From Psococerastis gibbosa (Eukaryota; Arthropoda; Insecta; Psocodea; Psocidae), in NCBI GenBank assembly GCA_963971405.1, contig OZ020489.1:18316290-18380289 (forward strand): a DNA stretch of 64,000 nt, read 5' to 3'. Positions 11,783 to 23,245 of the stretch are shown here, one piece after another. The notes under the pieces are model-generated. The model searched no databases and was not told where the DNA came from. It saw only the letters and a list, made by a program, of their open reading frames with translations. Both the position numbers and the translations under genes were made by a program. Positions within the stretch are counted from its first letter, which is position 1. Each line of letters starts with the position of its first letter.

Positions 11783-11922
11783 GGCGGCGTTTCCACTGAC
11801 CTTGTTTTTGAATTTGAGCGTGATATTGACGTGGTAGCAGACATTTTTAGACTGTCTTTAATGTCTGCTACCACGTCAATATCAAGCTCACGGTCTAAAA
11901 CGAGGTCGGTTGAAACGCCGCC
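11783..11922. mobile_element. Foldback element FB3
   Basis: Ends GGCGGCGTTTCCACTGACC and its inverse. The central hairpin GACGTGGTAGCAGACATT pairs with AATGTCTGCTACCACGTC. The arms (TTGAATTTGAGCGTGATATT) are unlike those of FB2 or FB5. Left flank TAA, right flank GTA, so the target duplication has decayed. Confidence 0.82.
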
Positions 11923-11925
11923 GTA

Positions 11926-12060
11926 GGAATAGTCCAGTTGGTAGAGAACTAGACTATTCGAAACGGAAAGTCGAGGTTCGAGACTCGACATAAGAGAAAA
12001 CATTTTCCGCCTGGCCTGGGGCCACCCAACCTTAATAGGTACATATGTCTACATAAGCTT
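11926..12060 (+). repeat. tRNA-like SINE or tRNA pseudogene
   Basis: Pol III-type boxes: TAGTCCAGTTGGTAGAG (A-box-like) and GGTTCGAGACTC (B-box-like, one mismatch). They are spaced as in a tRNA but no proper cloverleaf or anticodon stem is evident. The following GCCTGGCCTGGGGCCACCC may be the SINE body. It abuts FB3. Confidence 0.5.
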
Positions 12061-13169
12061 GAGCCCTGACGTTGCCGAGCATGTCAATTTCTGAACCTGC
12101 CCACAATGCCAAAAAAATTTGTGTGCATTATCTTTAACAGTTCTGGGCCTATGCAAAATATTCAATACAGTACCGTACGATTACCATGAAAATTCGCGAT
12201 TTTCTCCTTATTGTGCTTTATGCACAGTTACGAATTATTTAAAGAGTTTTTATTTTTTATCAAAAACATGGTATCGAGCTCCATATATACTGTACCTTTG
12301 AATGTCACTTCATGTCATAGGCTTTCGGTTCCATAGTCATGATATAGGCAGAAGAGACAAAAAAATTGAAGTGATGTTTTGAAAGTACCTAGTCTAAGCA
12401 GTCTACTGTCTGCAAGTTCTCATTTAGTGATCATTCGTGCAATTTTGTGCAGTAGAAACTAGCCTAGTAGGCTAACTGCCCATGTCAAGACTATAAGTTT
12501 TTTTCTTATTTATAATAATAATATATTTTGCATGCAGTGCAGTTATAGATATCCTGAATAGTGTGTCGCTGGTTCTCTTTAATCACCTGTGTACTGTGGG
12601 TGATATAAATTTTCTTGGCTTACCTTATTGACGTGCTACTGCAATGACAATCCTCCATAAACTGAGTGCCCAGTGGGTGACACTAACTTATAACCCCTCG
12701 TGCTGCGACCTTGCGGGGTTGTTTTCTTATAGAAAACTCAGTCAGCTGTAAAACTACCGGAAGAGCCTCGCTGGTGTGGGTTACTTTAAACGACACTATT
12801 CATGGCAGGTTTAATCTAATGTGACAAGCCAAATTATTACGTGGACCGTTAGCCTCTAGTCTGCCGTTACGGTAAAAAAAATTAATTTGAAAATTAAAAG
12901 AAATCCATTTTTGGCTTGGAATGCCCGTGTCACTACTTGTAGAACCATGGAAAATTCTACAAACCATTTTAAAAGGAGAATTGATTTTTGGAGCCAAATT
13001 GCTCAACATATACCTAGTCTCTTCATAATTGTGGCAGCAAATTAGTATCTTAGGAACAATGATTTATTAGTGGGTGGTCATAGCGAGCGCTGCATGGTGT
13101 TAGCCTAACCGAGGTTAAGCCTGGTTCAGTCTTGTGCATAAAGCTCATAAAAGTGGCTGCTAATTTGCG
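12061..13169. other. No gene seen
   Basis: AT-rich, no extended ORF with recognisable content and no repeat matched within the window. Confidence 0.4.
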
Positions 13170-13179
13170 GATGTGACTT

Positions 13180-13465
13180 GACTTAACTTGACTTAAATTG
13201 GCGCTGTCAGCCCTGGGGGACTTTTGGCCGCATTCACAACACCACGCCAACGGTTCCTGTCCTTCGCCAGATCACGCCACTCATCGACCCGAAGGCCAAC
13301 TTCCTGTACATCTTCCTTTAGCTGGTCGCCATAGCGTCGTCTCGGACGGCCCAAAGGTCTTCTTCTGTTGGGACATGCCACCCATACTGCTTGTGCTGTT
13401 CTTTCTGCTGGCATGTAGTGGCAACATTTGCCGGTGTAGGCTTCAATAGTCCATTGACACTCCAC
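13180..13465 (-). pseudogene. Non-LTR retrotransposon C-terminal fragment
   Basis: The minus translation contains RRPLGRPRRRYGDQLKEDVQ, then GLRVDEWRDLAKDRNRWRGV and NAAKSPPGL. This is the typical C-terminus of insect non-LTR endonuclease/reverse transcriptase proteins. Stop near 13193, with nothing of the RT core retained. FB4 lies 17 bp to its right. Confidence 0.75.
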
Positions 13466-13481
13466 CAGGAAGGAATCTTAT

Positions 13482-13622
13482 GGGGGGGGGATTCCACCAA
13501 CGTCAATAGTGATAGTAAATGTTTTTTGACGTGGTAGCAGACATTTTTAGACTGTCTAAAAATGTCTGCTACCACGTCAAAAAACATTTACTATCACTAT
13601 TGACGTTGGTGGAATCCCCGCC
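13482..13622. mobile_element. Foldback element FB4
   Basis: Near-perfect 62-bp arms: ATTCCACCAACGTCAATAGT on the left and its inverse on the right, meeting at the core GACGTGGTAGCAGACATTTT. The loop is about GACTGTC. Duplication TAT on both sides. The left tip GGCG has become GGGG, extending a G tract. The arms look little diverged, which suggests recent insertion or arm correction. Confidence 0.9.
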
Positions 13623-14351
13623 TATACGAATGATGCTTCACCGCTCAAATAGTAGGCCTATACTCATCCTACTATCACTAGAAAAAATTAATTTTCTCAT
13701 GACTTCGTGGTATTTCATTTTCATAAACAAACAGAAACTATTTTTTTATAACTAGTTATAACAAGTTTTGATAAAATAGTAAATTTTTGTTTGTTTAAGA
13801 CTATCGCTACTAGGTAGCGCAGATTGTGCTATCATCGTCAATAACCAGCTGCAGTTTTCCCGGTGCGATTTGCCAGCACTGAGCCTCCTCCACTCCCTCC
13901 TGTCTCTTCGCTTCTGATTATTCACACTTCCTCTGGTGCCAGTCCGCACTCTTCTGAGATAGTTCTCAATCGGGTTTTTGCTGTATCTCTTTCCTTACCA
14001 TCCCCTCCTTCGTTTTCCCTCTATTTCTTCCTCCAGCCATTTCCTCCCTCGCCTTATTTTTTAAATTAAAGTTTAATTTCACAGAAACAATTTAATGTTA
14101 GTATTGCAGTCGCAATTATAGGTTAGTGCCCGTGTTGAATTACGACGCGTCTCCAATTGCATGGTGTGTAAAAATTCGCAAAAGTACGGAGCGAAGCCGG
14201 CTGAATCTGCTGTTCGCTTTTCGTGTCCGAACCATTGCAGTCTCTTCGCTATTCTCTCCACCCCGAACTATTTTCTCATCATGAATGAATGTGTGAATGT
14301 CTCTGCCCTTTAGTATTATATTAGTAATAATATTGTACCTTTGTAACACTA
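13623..14351. other. No gene seen; probable LINE 3' region
   Basis: Pyrimidine-rich block at 13880-14060. A partial SINE family 2 copy (minus) lies at about 14125-14195. May belong with the retroelement tail that follows. Confidence 0.35.
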
Positions 14352-14457
14352 TTTAGCTAGCCCTCTAGTTGAATGTAAGAAAGGGCCCGAAGGCCCTAAC
14401 TCCGCTAGGGGAGCCTAGTACAATAAAGTAACTATTTTTATTATTATTATTATTATT
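14352..14457 (+). repeat. Retroelement 3' end with (TTA)n tail
   Basis: GTAAGAAAGGGCCCGAAGGC, then CCGCTAGGGGAGCCTAGTAC, AATAAA and a TTATTATTATTATTATTATT tail. This layout is usual for a LINE or LINE-mobilised SINE. The coding part is absent or unrecognisable to the left, and clade is unassigned. A second TTA-type tract is at 14647-14664. Confidence 0.5.
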
Positions 14458-14839
14458 GTTAATTTATAAATATATTCCTTCGGCGCAGGGGAGTACCGGC
14501 CGAAGAAGAAGAAAAAAAAAATATGCTCTAAGATCGCTCGATAAGCGGAAGCTTGAGCGTGATAATTATACTTAACAACAATTTGTTTTTCAATATATGC
14601 ACCTTGCCCGGGGTTACTGGTCAAGGAAAAAAGTGAAGTGAGTGATTATTATTATTATTATTATCGCTGCATTGTGTGGTATTTCTAATGAGTTCCTTAT
14701 AATTATTTGTTAAGGAATGAGAGCCTGTTCTTAAAGTTTCCCCTTCCGACTGTCATACGGCTTATAACTTTAACTATTGCCTACTTGGAAAGAAAACAAA
14801 CTATATTCTGCTGGCGGTCTCTCGATGCAGCCTTCCTTA

Positions 14840-14979
14840 GGCGCCGATTCCATTGACCTCGTATTGCAGAATGCACATCACGTTGACGTGGTAGCAGACA
14901 TCATTAATAAGTCTTTAATGTCTGCTACCATGTCACTGTCATGTGCATTCTGCAATACGAGGTCAATGGAAACGTCGCC
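14840..14979. mobile_element. Foldback element FB5
   Basis: Ends GGCGCCGATTCCATTGACCT and its inverse, duplication TTA on both sides (14837-14839, 14980-14982). The arms contain GCAGAATGCACATCACGTTG, related to the inner arms of the composite copies. The core hairpin GTGGTAGCAGACAT...ATGTCTGCTACCA has loop CATTAATAAGTCTTTA. Confidence 0.9.
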
Positions 14980-15510
14980 TTATTGCCGACGTTATGAGGG
15001 AATTAAACATATAATTTGTTTACCTCTGCTCCGAGGAGACGGCCCGCTTTCTTCTTGACTCGGTAGACATTGATTCCGTACCTACCAATTTGAATCCTGC
15101 ATGTTAAATGCTGTTTATAGAATCGCTCTCATACTTGGTTGAGTCGTGCTAACACCTGTTTCTATGTCAATGGCAAGCAAGTCTGAACTTGCCCATCGGC
15201 ACTTGTACTCGGTATGACTGGACATCGAGGAGTAATCCAGTTTGCCAATGGCCAGAATGGGGTCGTTGGCTGGGCATGGTACAATTGGTCCACTATGCAA
15301 TCAGGCCTACATCCACAATAAGCCCATCAATGATAGGAACGTTGTTGATAAAGCGCGGTTTCCACCGACCGGCTAGGGCTAAATACAAATATGTGACGTG
15401 GTAGGAGACATTCAAGACTTAGGCGGGGTTTCCACCGACCTCGCATTGCAGAATGCAAATGACATTGACGGAAATGTTTGTTTTTCTTTTTATAGAAATC
15501 TATTAAAATG

Positions 15511-15868
15511 TTGTTGTTTGTATCTAACGCCTGCTTTCAGCATTTCTGCTTTAAGCAACCCTGTCAGCCTGGCGGGGGAGTGAGTCTGTTTGTTCACTTG
15601 AGGCACCCTAAGGGCAGACTCTTTCACCTCGGGGAAAGGGGAGTTGACTATCAGGGTGGACCTCCTGATTATAGTGGATTCCGAACCACTTGGGGAACAT
15701 AGTAAAGTCACACGATTAAATCGGAGGTGACCAGGACTCGACTTATACTGCCTAAGCGAGTTATCATGTCCCACCAGGTTCCCCTGCCAACGCTGTGCAC
15801 ACTACCAAGTTGCCGCAGTTTGAAACATGCTCTGCTCTCATGGAATCAACATGGTAAGGCCGTTGGCC
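15511..15868 (-). mobile_element. Probable 5S rRNA-derived SINE
   Basis: The insertion is flanked by a perfect 9-bp duplication ATTAAAATG (15502-15510, 15869-15877). On the minus strand it begins GGCCAACGGCCTTACCATGT, close to the start of animal 5S rRNA (GCCAACGACCATACCACG from memory). Further in is TTGGCAGGGGAACCTGGTGG, resembling the 5S internal control region/loop E side. Its minus-strand 3' end is a simple ACAAACAACAA tail, as expected for mobilisation by an RTE-like LINE. The middle 200 bp is unidentified. Confidence 0.65.
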
Positions 15869-15910
15869 ATTAAAATGTTTGTACTTAACATATCCCATGA
15901 CGCCATTTTT

Positions 15911-16823
15911 ATTTTTTTTATTTTTTTTTAAAGCTCGGGCCCCTGTTGGGAATTTGCGCTAGGAAATTGGGAATGTTTACCGATTATTTAGTGGTAGAGA
16001 GTTATCCGTTCTGTTGTGTAAGTAGTGGGGAGGGGGGGGGGTGGTTAAATGTTGAAGAAGAGACCGGTGGCTCTTAGGAATTGAATGATTTTATTTGTGG
16101 CTGTTATTTTGTTTCCTAGAGCATCGGAGAGGGAGGAGGGTGCTCGTAGGACGGAGGCTCGTTGGACCGAGTAGGTTGGGCAGTCAAGAAGAAGGTGAGC
16201 TATTGTGAGGGCCACTCCGCACCTTGTGCTTAAGGGGGGGGGGGCGTCATTCCTCATTAGATGTTTGTGAGTGAGGTTTGTATGCCCTATTCTAATTCGG
16301 GCCAATACAATTTCCTTCTTGCGGCTGATTCGATAGGACGTGTCCCATTCCGTTATGATGGGCTTAACTGCTCGCACTTTGTTTTGCACGTAGGCTGGCC
16401 CTTTCCAGATTTTCTGTGGCCATTTTTCCAAGATAGATTTGCGTAGGTAACAGTTTACGTCACTTAGGACCAGGGTGGGCCATGGGGCAGACACTAGTGT
16501 GGCAGCTGTCTTTGCCGCTTTGTCGGCTTCCTCATTTCCTGGTATACCTACCAGCATAAGACGGGACCCAATGGAAATGGATTTTTTGGTAGGGGGCCAT
16601 GATATTCAGCAGTTGGTGGATTTCTTGAACTAAGGGGCATTCCTTGCTGTAGGTAGGTCCTATTGCTTGCAGTGCGCTCTGGCTGTCAGAAAGAATGACT
16701 ACGTTCGGTATGGAGTGTAGGAGGATGAAATTTAGGCACTGAAGGATGGCAGTAAATATAGAGCATATAGGCAAAAGCGGGAATAAGTACGGCACTGTAT
16801 CATGGATAAAGGTAGCACCCACA
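15911..16823 (-). mobile_element. 5'-truncated LINE with poly(A) and 16-bp TSD
   Basis: The target duplication CCATGACGCCATTTTT is at 15895-15910 and 16824-16839, a segment of the host foldback centre. The plus-strand T-rich run at 15911-15931 is the minus-strand poly(A) end. The body encodes an RNase H domain and C-terminal region (next entry). Confidence 0.9.
16045..16823 (-). pseudogene. LINE ORF2 3' end: RNase H and zinc-knuckle-like region
   Basis: Two minus reading frames must be joined near 16535. The upstream frame gives VVILSDSQSALQAI (an RNase H Asp motif) and HFHWVPS. After a frameshift, the downstream frame gives GIPGNEEADKAAK (the second Asp motif). A C-terminal Cys cluster CGVALTIAHLLLDC follows. 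The usual catalytic Glu motif (TAEL) reads TAIL, and the first Asp motif is lost to 5' truncation. A dead copy of an RNase H-bearing non-LTR element (I/Jockey-related; exact clade not determined). Confidence 0.82.
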
Positions 16824-17033
16824 CCATGACGCCATTTTTTAATTTTAATTTGTGATTTTACTGTGTGATCATTGATCAATTTTAACTATGTCATAGAGGA
16901 AAACAAACATTTCCGTCAATGTCATTTGCATTCTGCAATGCGAGGTCGGTGGAAACCCCGCCTAAGTCTTGAATGTCTGCCACCACGTCACCGTATTTGT
17001 ATTTAGCCCTAGCCGGTCGGTGGAAACCGCGCC

Positions 17034-18585
17034 TAATTCCGACTCCGATCTATCTTCTGACAGTTCAATGGGTACATTTTTCACGTTTTTCTCACTCACA
17101 AAGCATTTACAATCCAGAAGACCATGTAGCCGCCTTCAATGAATGAGTCTATTTATAGGTCGCAGCATAGAAATATGGCTGAAACTACGAGAAACCCCCG
17201 CAAACCCTTCAGTTCAAACCTCATGAATAATATTAATTTGATTGCGCTCTAATGAACAGTGAACAGGGTATGTTAACTTACGATTTACATGTTATGGCAT
17301 AGTTGCTATAAAATGAGGTCAGTATAGATGGGTAGGCCCTAAAACGAACCCCTGCTAGCCTAGCATATCAGTATTATTGCGGTGGGATGAAATGAAATGA
17401 AAACGACTATTGAAAAAGAAACAAAAGGCGAACAATAAGACTAAAAAGTCTTGTTTTCATGCTAACCCTAAAAAACACAAATATTGTATTATTGATGCCA
17501 AATTAAATACAGAAGAAACAAGAGAGGAAGAGTGAAAAAAAGAAGGATTAAATATATACGGGGGGGGGGGGGATCCATTGTCATCACCATTACAGGACCG
17601 GAGAGGATCTCAAGCGTTATCTAAGGTATATTATTACCAATTTTCTTTTTCTTACGGACTTAACAATTATATTTTGGATTTCATGATACATTTTAGTCCA
17701 ATATGCAACTTGGTTGCTTACTGCGCCCAAAATAATTCTCTGTTTCATTAGCCTCCTATTAATGGCGATAAATTTTAAAAATCTGCAGCAAGTGATGGAG
17801 GATGTAGGGGCCAGTACTGAATAGGGCGTGCCAGGATTGAGGGGAGTGGAGGTACCACAGTCATGTTGCTACCAACCAGTCAGCCGGCTGCAACTTGAAG
17901 AAATTTCAAAGTGCATGCTAGCCATAATCCTTGAATTAAGTTTAAGGGCTGGTCGGTCTCTGCATCATCGCTTGAAAAGTCTCTCTGTAAGGAATACTGC
18001 ACGGCATCATCTTAATTTGGGACTTTTCAATCTATGGTGGAATCCGGCCTAAATATGTCTACTTATTTTATATTGCTCTGCCCTATATAGTTTTTTCTGA
18101 AGGTCTGGCTCGATTTGAAATGAGCAGACATTGATTATGTAGGTTTGACTAATGCAAGCTTGCTTTCCTTTATCAAATACTTTAGTATATTATGCAGCCT
18201 CATATAGCCTAGGGCCTTAATCGTTGAGACTACCTATACTGTAGCTGTCAGCTATGTCGGGTTTTTCCATTTCTAGAAACAACTGCATGACCTGTGCGAC
18301 CTCTTATCAATGATTTATTCCTAAACTTGTGTAGCTATATAAATAAGTTGCATATGCCACAATTTCTTTATAAGAATCAGCTATCAGGAGGCCTTATTCA
18401 CGTTTTAGGAACGTGCAGTGCCTAGCCTATGTATTTAAACTCTGGAATGCCCAAAATGCTCAACACAGCGAGCAGTCCTCAATTGCATCCCAAATTCCAT
18501 TGTCAGACCTGTTTATTTATTTTCAATTTTACAAACATGCGCAGCCCAACAATATATTTTGCTTTACATACTGAAAAAAAACGAG
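17034..18585. other. No gene seen
   Basis: G tract at about 17560. At 18030-18050, GGTGGAATCCGGCCTAA resembles a right terminus of the foldback family with no left partner found, so it may be a solo end. Confidence 0.4.
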
Positions 18586-18862
18586 TGTGTGCTTAAGACC
18601 GCACGGTGGAAGTGAAACTTCATTGGGAACCCCAATCAATTTATAACTTATGTAAATAGTAAGTAATGCAATATTATGTATTATATAGTATATTAATTTC
18701 TGACTTGTTTCTCATTCAATCTATACGAACACAATCCCTAATAATACTACATAATGCATAATATTATTTACTGATACATATACGCACTAATTGGGAATGC
18801 TCGTCAAGTTTTTACTTCTGCCGTGCGGTCTTGAGCACATACGCTCGGTTTTTCAATATATA
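18575..18862. mobile_element. Foldback element, CTTAAGACCGCACGG type
   Basis: Left arm TGTGTGCTTAAGACCGCACG then GGAAGTGAAACTT and CCAAT. The right arm is the imperfect inverse (CCGTGCGGTCTTGAGCACAT at about 18821-18840). Arms of about 60 bp around a roughly 150-bp AT-rich centre. Single copy here, no ORF, superfamily unassigned. Confidence 0.65.
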
Positions 18863-19752
18863 TTATTTTATCAAAATGTAGTATTTTTCAATATTATATC
18901 AACCCCTAAATACACAAACTAGCCTCACAATTTAAAGAACCGGTCCGTGTTTACTCGAACATGCTTTCGAATTTATCAAAATTAGTAGATAGAGAAAATG
19001 AGTAACTACATGGTAAATAATTTTCCTCTAGTTAAATTTCCGATATTTCGGGGGGGGGGGGGGGTGTGCACCTAACGTCACTGGAGGTGAGGTAAATTCT
19101 AGATAGGTCAGACCAAGACATTAGGCCTACCACACGGCAGGGCACGCAATGCATTTCAACGTGAATTTTCTATAATTTAAAAAAAAAAAAAAAATTGGCA
19201 CAAAACCAAATAGTTTTTTGGGAAAGTAACCTGCCCGGGTTTGTTGCTCAATTTAACACCTAAAACATGCCTGAAGGTAGAAATCATCGATAGAAAAAAA
19301 TAATTTTTTAGTCATTTTTCATTAAAATTTAGTTATTTTTATTTTTTTACCCCCAGAAGCAAACTATCAAGGGGCAAGCGACCCCCCGTATTTTGTCAAC
19401 ATTAATAACGACTACAATAAATGAGAATTTATGAGAAATCGTTGGAGCCGTTTCTGAGAAATAATTTTTTTTATACTTTTTTTGGAGTTTTTTAAGAATA
19501 AAACCCCCCCGAATTGAGTTAGCCAAAAAAAAAAAAATTGTCCCGAGGTATGATTTTTGTAAACATAGGCCTACATGCCAAATTTCATCAATATCGATCG
19601 AGTAGTTTGCCCGGAAATCGATGAACAGACAGAGCGACAGACAGACAGACATTTCGTAAAAACCACTTTTTTTGGTTCCTGGGACCTGAAAACGTGTAAA
19701 TCCGTTGAAATCTCGGGATCGAAAATTTCGACCATCACAAAGCTTTCCTTAT

Positions 19753-20703
19753 CCCTTTCGTGGGCCGTGGGAAGCCATTTTCCCACCAATTCCAAACCTC
19801 TGCCAGAGCGGCGGGAAACGCGTGTCCCACCACCAATATGGGTTGCTCTCTAGCCAATAACATAAGAACTAGAACAAAAAAATTCCAGCTTTGGAGCTCA
19901 TAGCGGATTGTAATATTGCTATAAATAACGGGGGTTTTATGTGTTATACTTATTTATTATTTGACTCAGACACCGAGGGGAGGGGGATCTGTGGGTCACG
20001 GCTTCCGTAATCAAATTACCAAGGGCTCAGTGCAAGGGTGGATTTTAGGGGGGGGGGGGGCAATAAAATGAACTTACACTAGATAACAATGGATTTACGG
20101 TGGGAATTAAAAATATTATTTTAATGTTATAATCCACTGAACCTGCCCGCTGACCCCCCCCCCCCCTAAATTGGAGGCAAAATCCACCCTTGGCACCGTG
20201 GTGGTTCCCCTCCACTCCCCCCCCCCCCTCCCTTGAAATTTGTACTAGGTAAATAGGCAGAATATGCTAGAAAACCCCACTTACCAATAGGCAAAATCTC
20301 AAACCCACCCCCCTTCCCCCAAAATCTAGGAACCGCCACTGCAAGGGCTTATTTTCAGCAGTTTGACTTGGGGTTGGGAAAACTCAGGGTTATTTTTAAT
20401 TTTTTGGGGACAGCAAAATTTGTATACACACCTATAGGTACCTACTGTAAATCAGGACAATTATTTCTTACCATTTTAATAATTTCTAATTATACTAGTT
20501 TTGGGCGGTGGGAAACGGGTTTCCCGTATAACATTTTTACATCAGTGGGCCATGGGAAGTATAATTCCCACTTGCTGTTTCTCTAAAGATATCAGAGAAA
20601 AAAATATATAAACCGCTAAATATTAATTCCTACTGTATTGAAGGTTTTAGAACCGAAAAATGAACACGCTAGGTCTAGGGGAAGGTAACGGCTCACGAAA
20701 GGG
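19753..20703. mobile_element. DNA element with CCCTTTCGTG inverted ends, nested in R890
   Basis: Left end CCCTTTCGTGGGCCGT; right end is the inverse (GGCTCACGAAAGGG). TTAT precedes the left end and TTAG then TTAT follow the right, so the target is TTAT or a TTAA-like site. That is compatible with a piggyBac-like non-autonomous element but not proven. Removing it rejoins the R890 sequence CCTTATACT(A/G)CG. Confidence 0.7.
20020..20349. mobile_element. hAT-type element nested inside the CCCTTTCGTG element
   Basis: The element is 20028-20341 (314 bp), begins CAGTGCAAGGGTGG, ends CCGCCACTG, with a perfect 8-bp duplication CAAGGGCT (20020-20027, 20342-20349). Contains three G or C tracts of ten or more. 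This is the third and youngest layer of this stack. Confidence 0.88.
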
Positions 20704-20734
20704 TTAGTTATACTGCGTATAAATTGGAAAGCAA

Positions 20735-22405
20735 CAAATAATAGTTTTAAGTAGTTAAGTTAACCCGCCCATGCAATTCAAATGGGATTGCTGGAAATGC
20801 GTCTCAGTATACTAATTTTGTGTTCCACTCGTGTTTAAGGGATGAAGGGGTAAATTTGAAACTGTGTGTATAATTTATATTCGTTTGAAACCTTAATTCA
20901 TACTGCTTCTAACGAAACATTAAAAATTCATTTCGGTTGAAAATTGCAGGCTTTGGAATTTTTTTACTCTATGCATGTAATGGTAAATGCACCCTTTGAA
21001 CCTGTTTTCCGCCGAAACACGGATGGCTTACACATTCACCTGAGCCTGAACGAATTAGAGGCGGATAGTAAAACTGAATATATGTCTGGAAAGAGTAAGA
21101 AAGGTGGAAAAGAACCAAAGTAGTTTGAAGATTTCAAATTGATATTAACCCCTCCAAAAACGCTGCTGAAAAAGGCCTATTTTCGCCTAAAATCGGCAAA
21201 ATTGGGCGCACCCCATCACCCCGCCCTTGCAATTTAAATGGGGTGTTTAGGCACCCCATCGAGCATGTCACGCCACAGGGGGGCCGTCACGATCCAGCTC
21301 TACTTATAACTACCCTGCTAAAAACATGTATGTGGTGCGCCTAAAGAAGTTTCACTTGAAAAAACAGTATCAAAACTATTTAAGAACGAACCAGACTAAT
21401 GTCGCACATTTCCGGTAGTGGCTGAATGGCTCCTTGCCGACGTAAAACTAAAAAATGTTTTTTTTTCTACGGCTATGTTGCCTACTTGCCCACTGTTAGT
21501 TTACAACTCTATTTACTCTGGGCCTCCCGACTAAATTGGAGCTCTTATTTGTAAGCTACGGTACTTGTAAAGAAGGCTATAAGCTATATTTTGGCATTAA
21601 AGGTGCTGGTCGATGTAGCTACAGCGCTAGAGCTTCTATTTGCTGATAAACATTGCCAACTTACTTCAGCAGCTGGTTAGAAGGACCAATTTATGGACAA
21701 CCCGATCCAGAGGAAGGCGCCAAGTAAAAGCATTAATTATAAGATTTCATCCCACTGACGAGTCAGGTGCGGTCAACCCTGACTCTTCCCAATCTTAAAT
21801 CTAAATATTTTGTTGTTTATTGGATGGTATATTAGTCTACTACATATTTATGTACCTGCTAATAATATAAATATAACAGAAAATGAAATTAATCTAGGAT
21901 AATGATAAATAAATGTAGGTAAAGAAAATCCTACCTCATTATTTTTGGACGGGTGGTATATATACAATCGTATATCGTATATATTCTATATATTTTTATA
22001 TATATTTGTAATATGCTTCTTAACACCTTCTACTGCTGAGGTCTCTATGGTCAAGCTCCCTTGCTCCAGATTCCGGCAATGTGTTTTTGTAAAAATACAC
22101 TGTCAGCTGTGAGTCAAATAGGCTAAAGACAACAAGAAATTGTTATTAGGCCTATATGAGTCAAATGCATTTTATTCAGGAACTGAGAATACTAGGCTAT
22201 GTACCTTTACCCAGGTATACAATACTGATTAGATACGGTATATTATTTATAACAACATAATATATTTATACATATAATTAGGGCCTATTATAATAAAGAA
22301 AATTGATCCGCGTTTCAGAAAGATCATAGCATAGTCAATAGTGGAATTATTTCATAATCATAAATTTGAGCTGTTGTACACTTGGCTTCAATTAGCTAAT
22401 TATTA
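20735..22405. other. No gene seen
   Basis: Contains near-duplicate phrases such as GCAATTCAAATGGGATTG and GCAATTTAAATGGGGTG (20770, 21228) that hint at an old repeat, but no boundaries could be drawn. TA-rich stretch at 21955-22015. Confidence 0.4.
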
Positions 22406-23210
22406 CTTTCCAATTTATACGTAGTATAAGGAAAGCTTTGTGACGGTTGAAATTTTCGATTCCGAGATTTCAACGGATTTACACGTTTTGAGGTCCCAGG
22501 AACCCAAAAAAGTGGTTTTTACGAAATGTCTGTCTGTCTGTCTGTGCGTCGATTTCCGGGCAAACTACTCGGTCGATTTTGATGAAATTTGGCAAGTAGG
22601 TTCACAAAAATCATACCTTTTTTTTATTTCGGGCTAACTCAATTTGGGGGGTTTTTATTTTCAAAAAACTTGAAAAAAACGTCTAAAAAAATTATTTCTC
22701 AAAAACGGCTCCAACGATTTCTTTTAAATTCACATATATTGTAGTTGTTGTTAATGTTGATAAAATGCGGGGGGTCGCTTGCCCCTTGATAGTTTGCTTC
22801 TGGAGGTAAAAAAATAAAAATAACTAAATTTTAATGAAAAATGACTAAACAATAATTTTTCTGCGAAACCTTTCTATCGATGATTTCTAACTTCAATCAT
22901 GTTTTAGGTGTTAAATTGAGTAATGAAACCGGATAGTTTGGTTTCCAAAAAACTATTGGGTTTTGTGCAAAAAAAAATTTTTTTTTGAAAAAATGAAAGC
23001 AAATTCACGCTCAAATGCATTGCCATTATGCCATATGCCTGCCATTATTGGTGTGTGGTAATGTGTAGGCCTGACCTATCTAGAATTTAAGTCAACTTCA
23101 GGTGGTGGACGACCCCTCCCCCCCCCCCCTTACCATGAAAATAATCATTTTCTCTCTCTACTAATCGATAAATTGGAAAGCATGTTCGAGTAAACTTGGG
23201 CCGGTTCTTT
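22406..23210 (+). mobile_element. R890 repeat copy b, near full length
   Basis: From CTTTCCAATTTATACGTAG to CATGTTCGAGTAAACTTGGG and CCGGTTCTT. TGTCTGTCTGTCTGT lies at about 22528-22543. The short ORF in its left part (VEIFDSEISTDLHVLRSQEP) recurs in other copies only because the DNA is shared. Confidence 0.88.
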
Positions 23211-23245
23211 TATAATTGAAGAAAAATTAGATGTAGGTAACTAAA

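Larger units (their letters stand above)
15352..17033. mobile_element. Foldback element FB6 carrying two later insertions
   Basis: Same composite family as FB1, with outer duplication TAA (15349-15351, 17034-17036). Its single-copy centre is split twice: by a 358-bp 5S-like SINE (15511-15868) and by a 913-bp LINE 3' end (15911-16823). Each has its own target duplication. Removing both restores the approximately 400-bp family consensus. Confidence 0.9.
18934..20734 (-). mobile_element. R890 repeat copy a, interrupted by a nested element
   Basis: Minus-oriented copy starting AAGAACCGGTCCG and ending in TAAATTGGAAAGC. The family runs from GCTTTCCAATTTATACGTAG through a TGTC/GACA tract to ATAAATTGGAAAGCATGTTC and CCGGTTCTT. 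Both sides carry GCTTTCCAATTTAT as an inverted repeat. About 850 bp without the insertion at 19753-20703. No credible protein. Confidence 0.8.

Noticed and set aside
11926-12000. Functional tRNA gene
   Set aside because: A and B box-like motifs are present but the acceptor and anticodon stems do not pair. More likely a SINE head or pseudogene.
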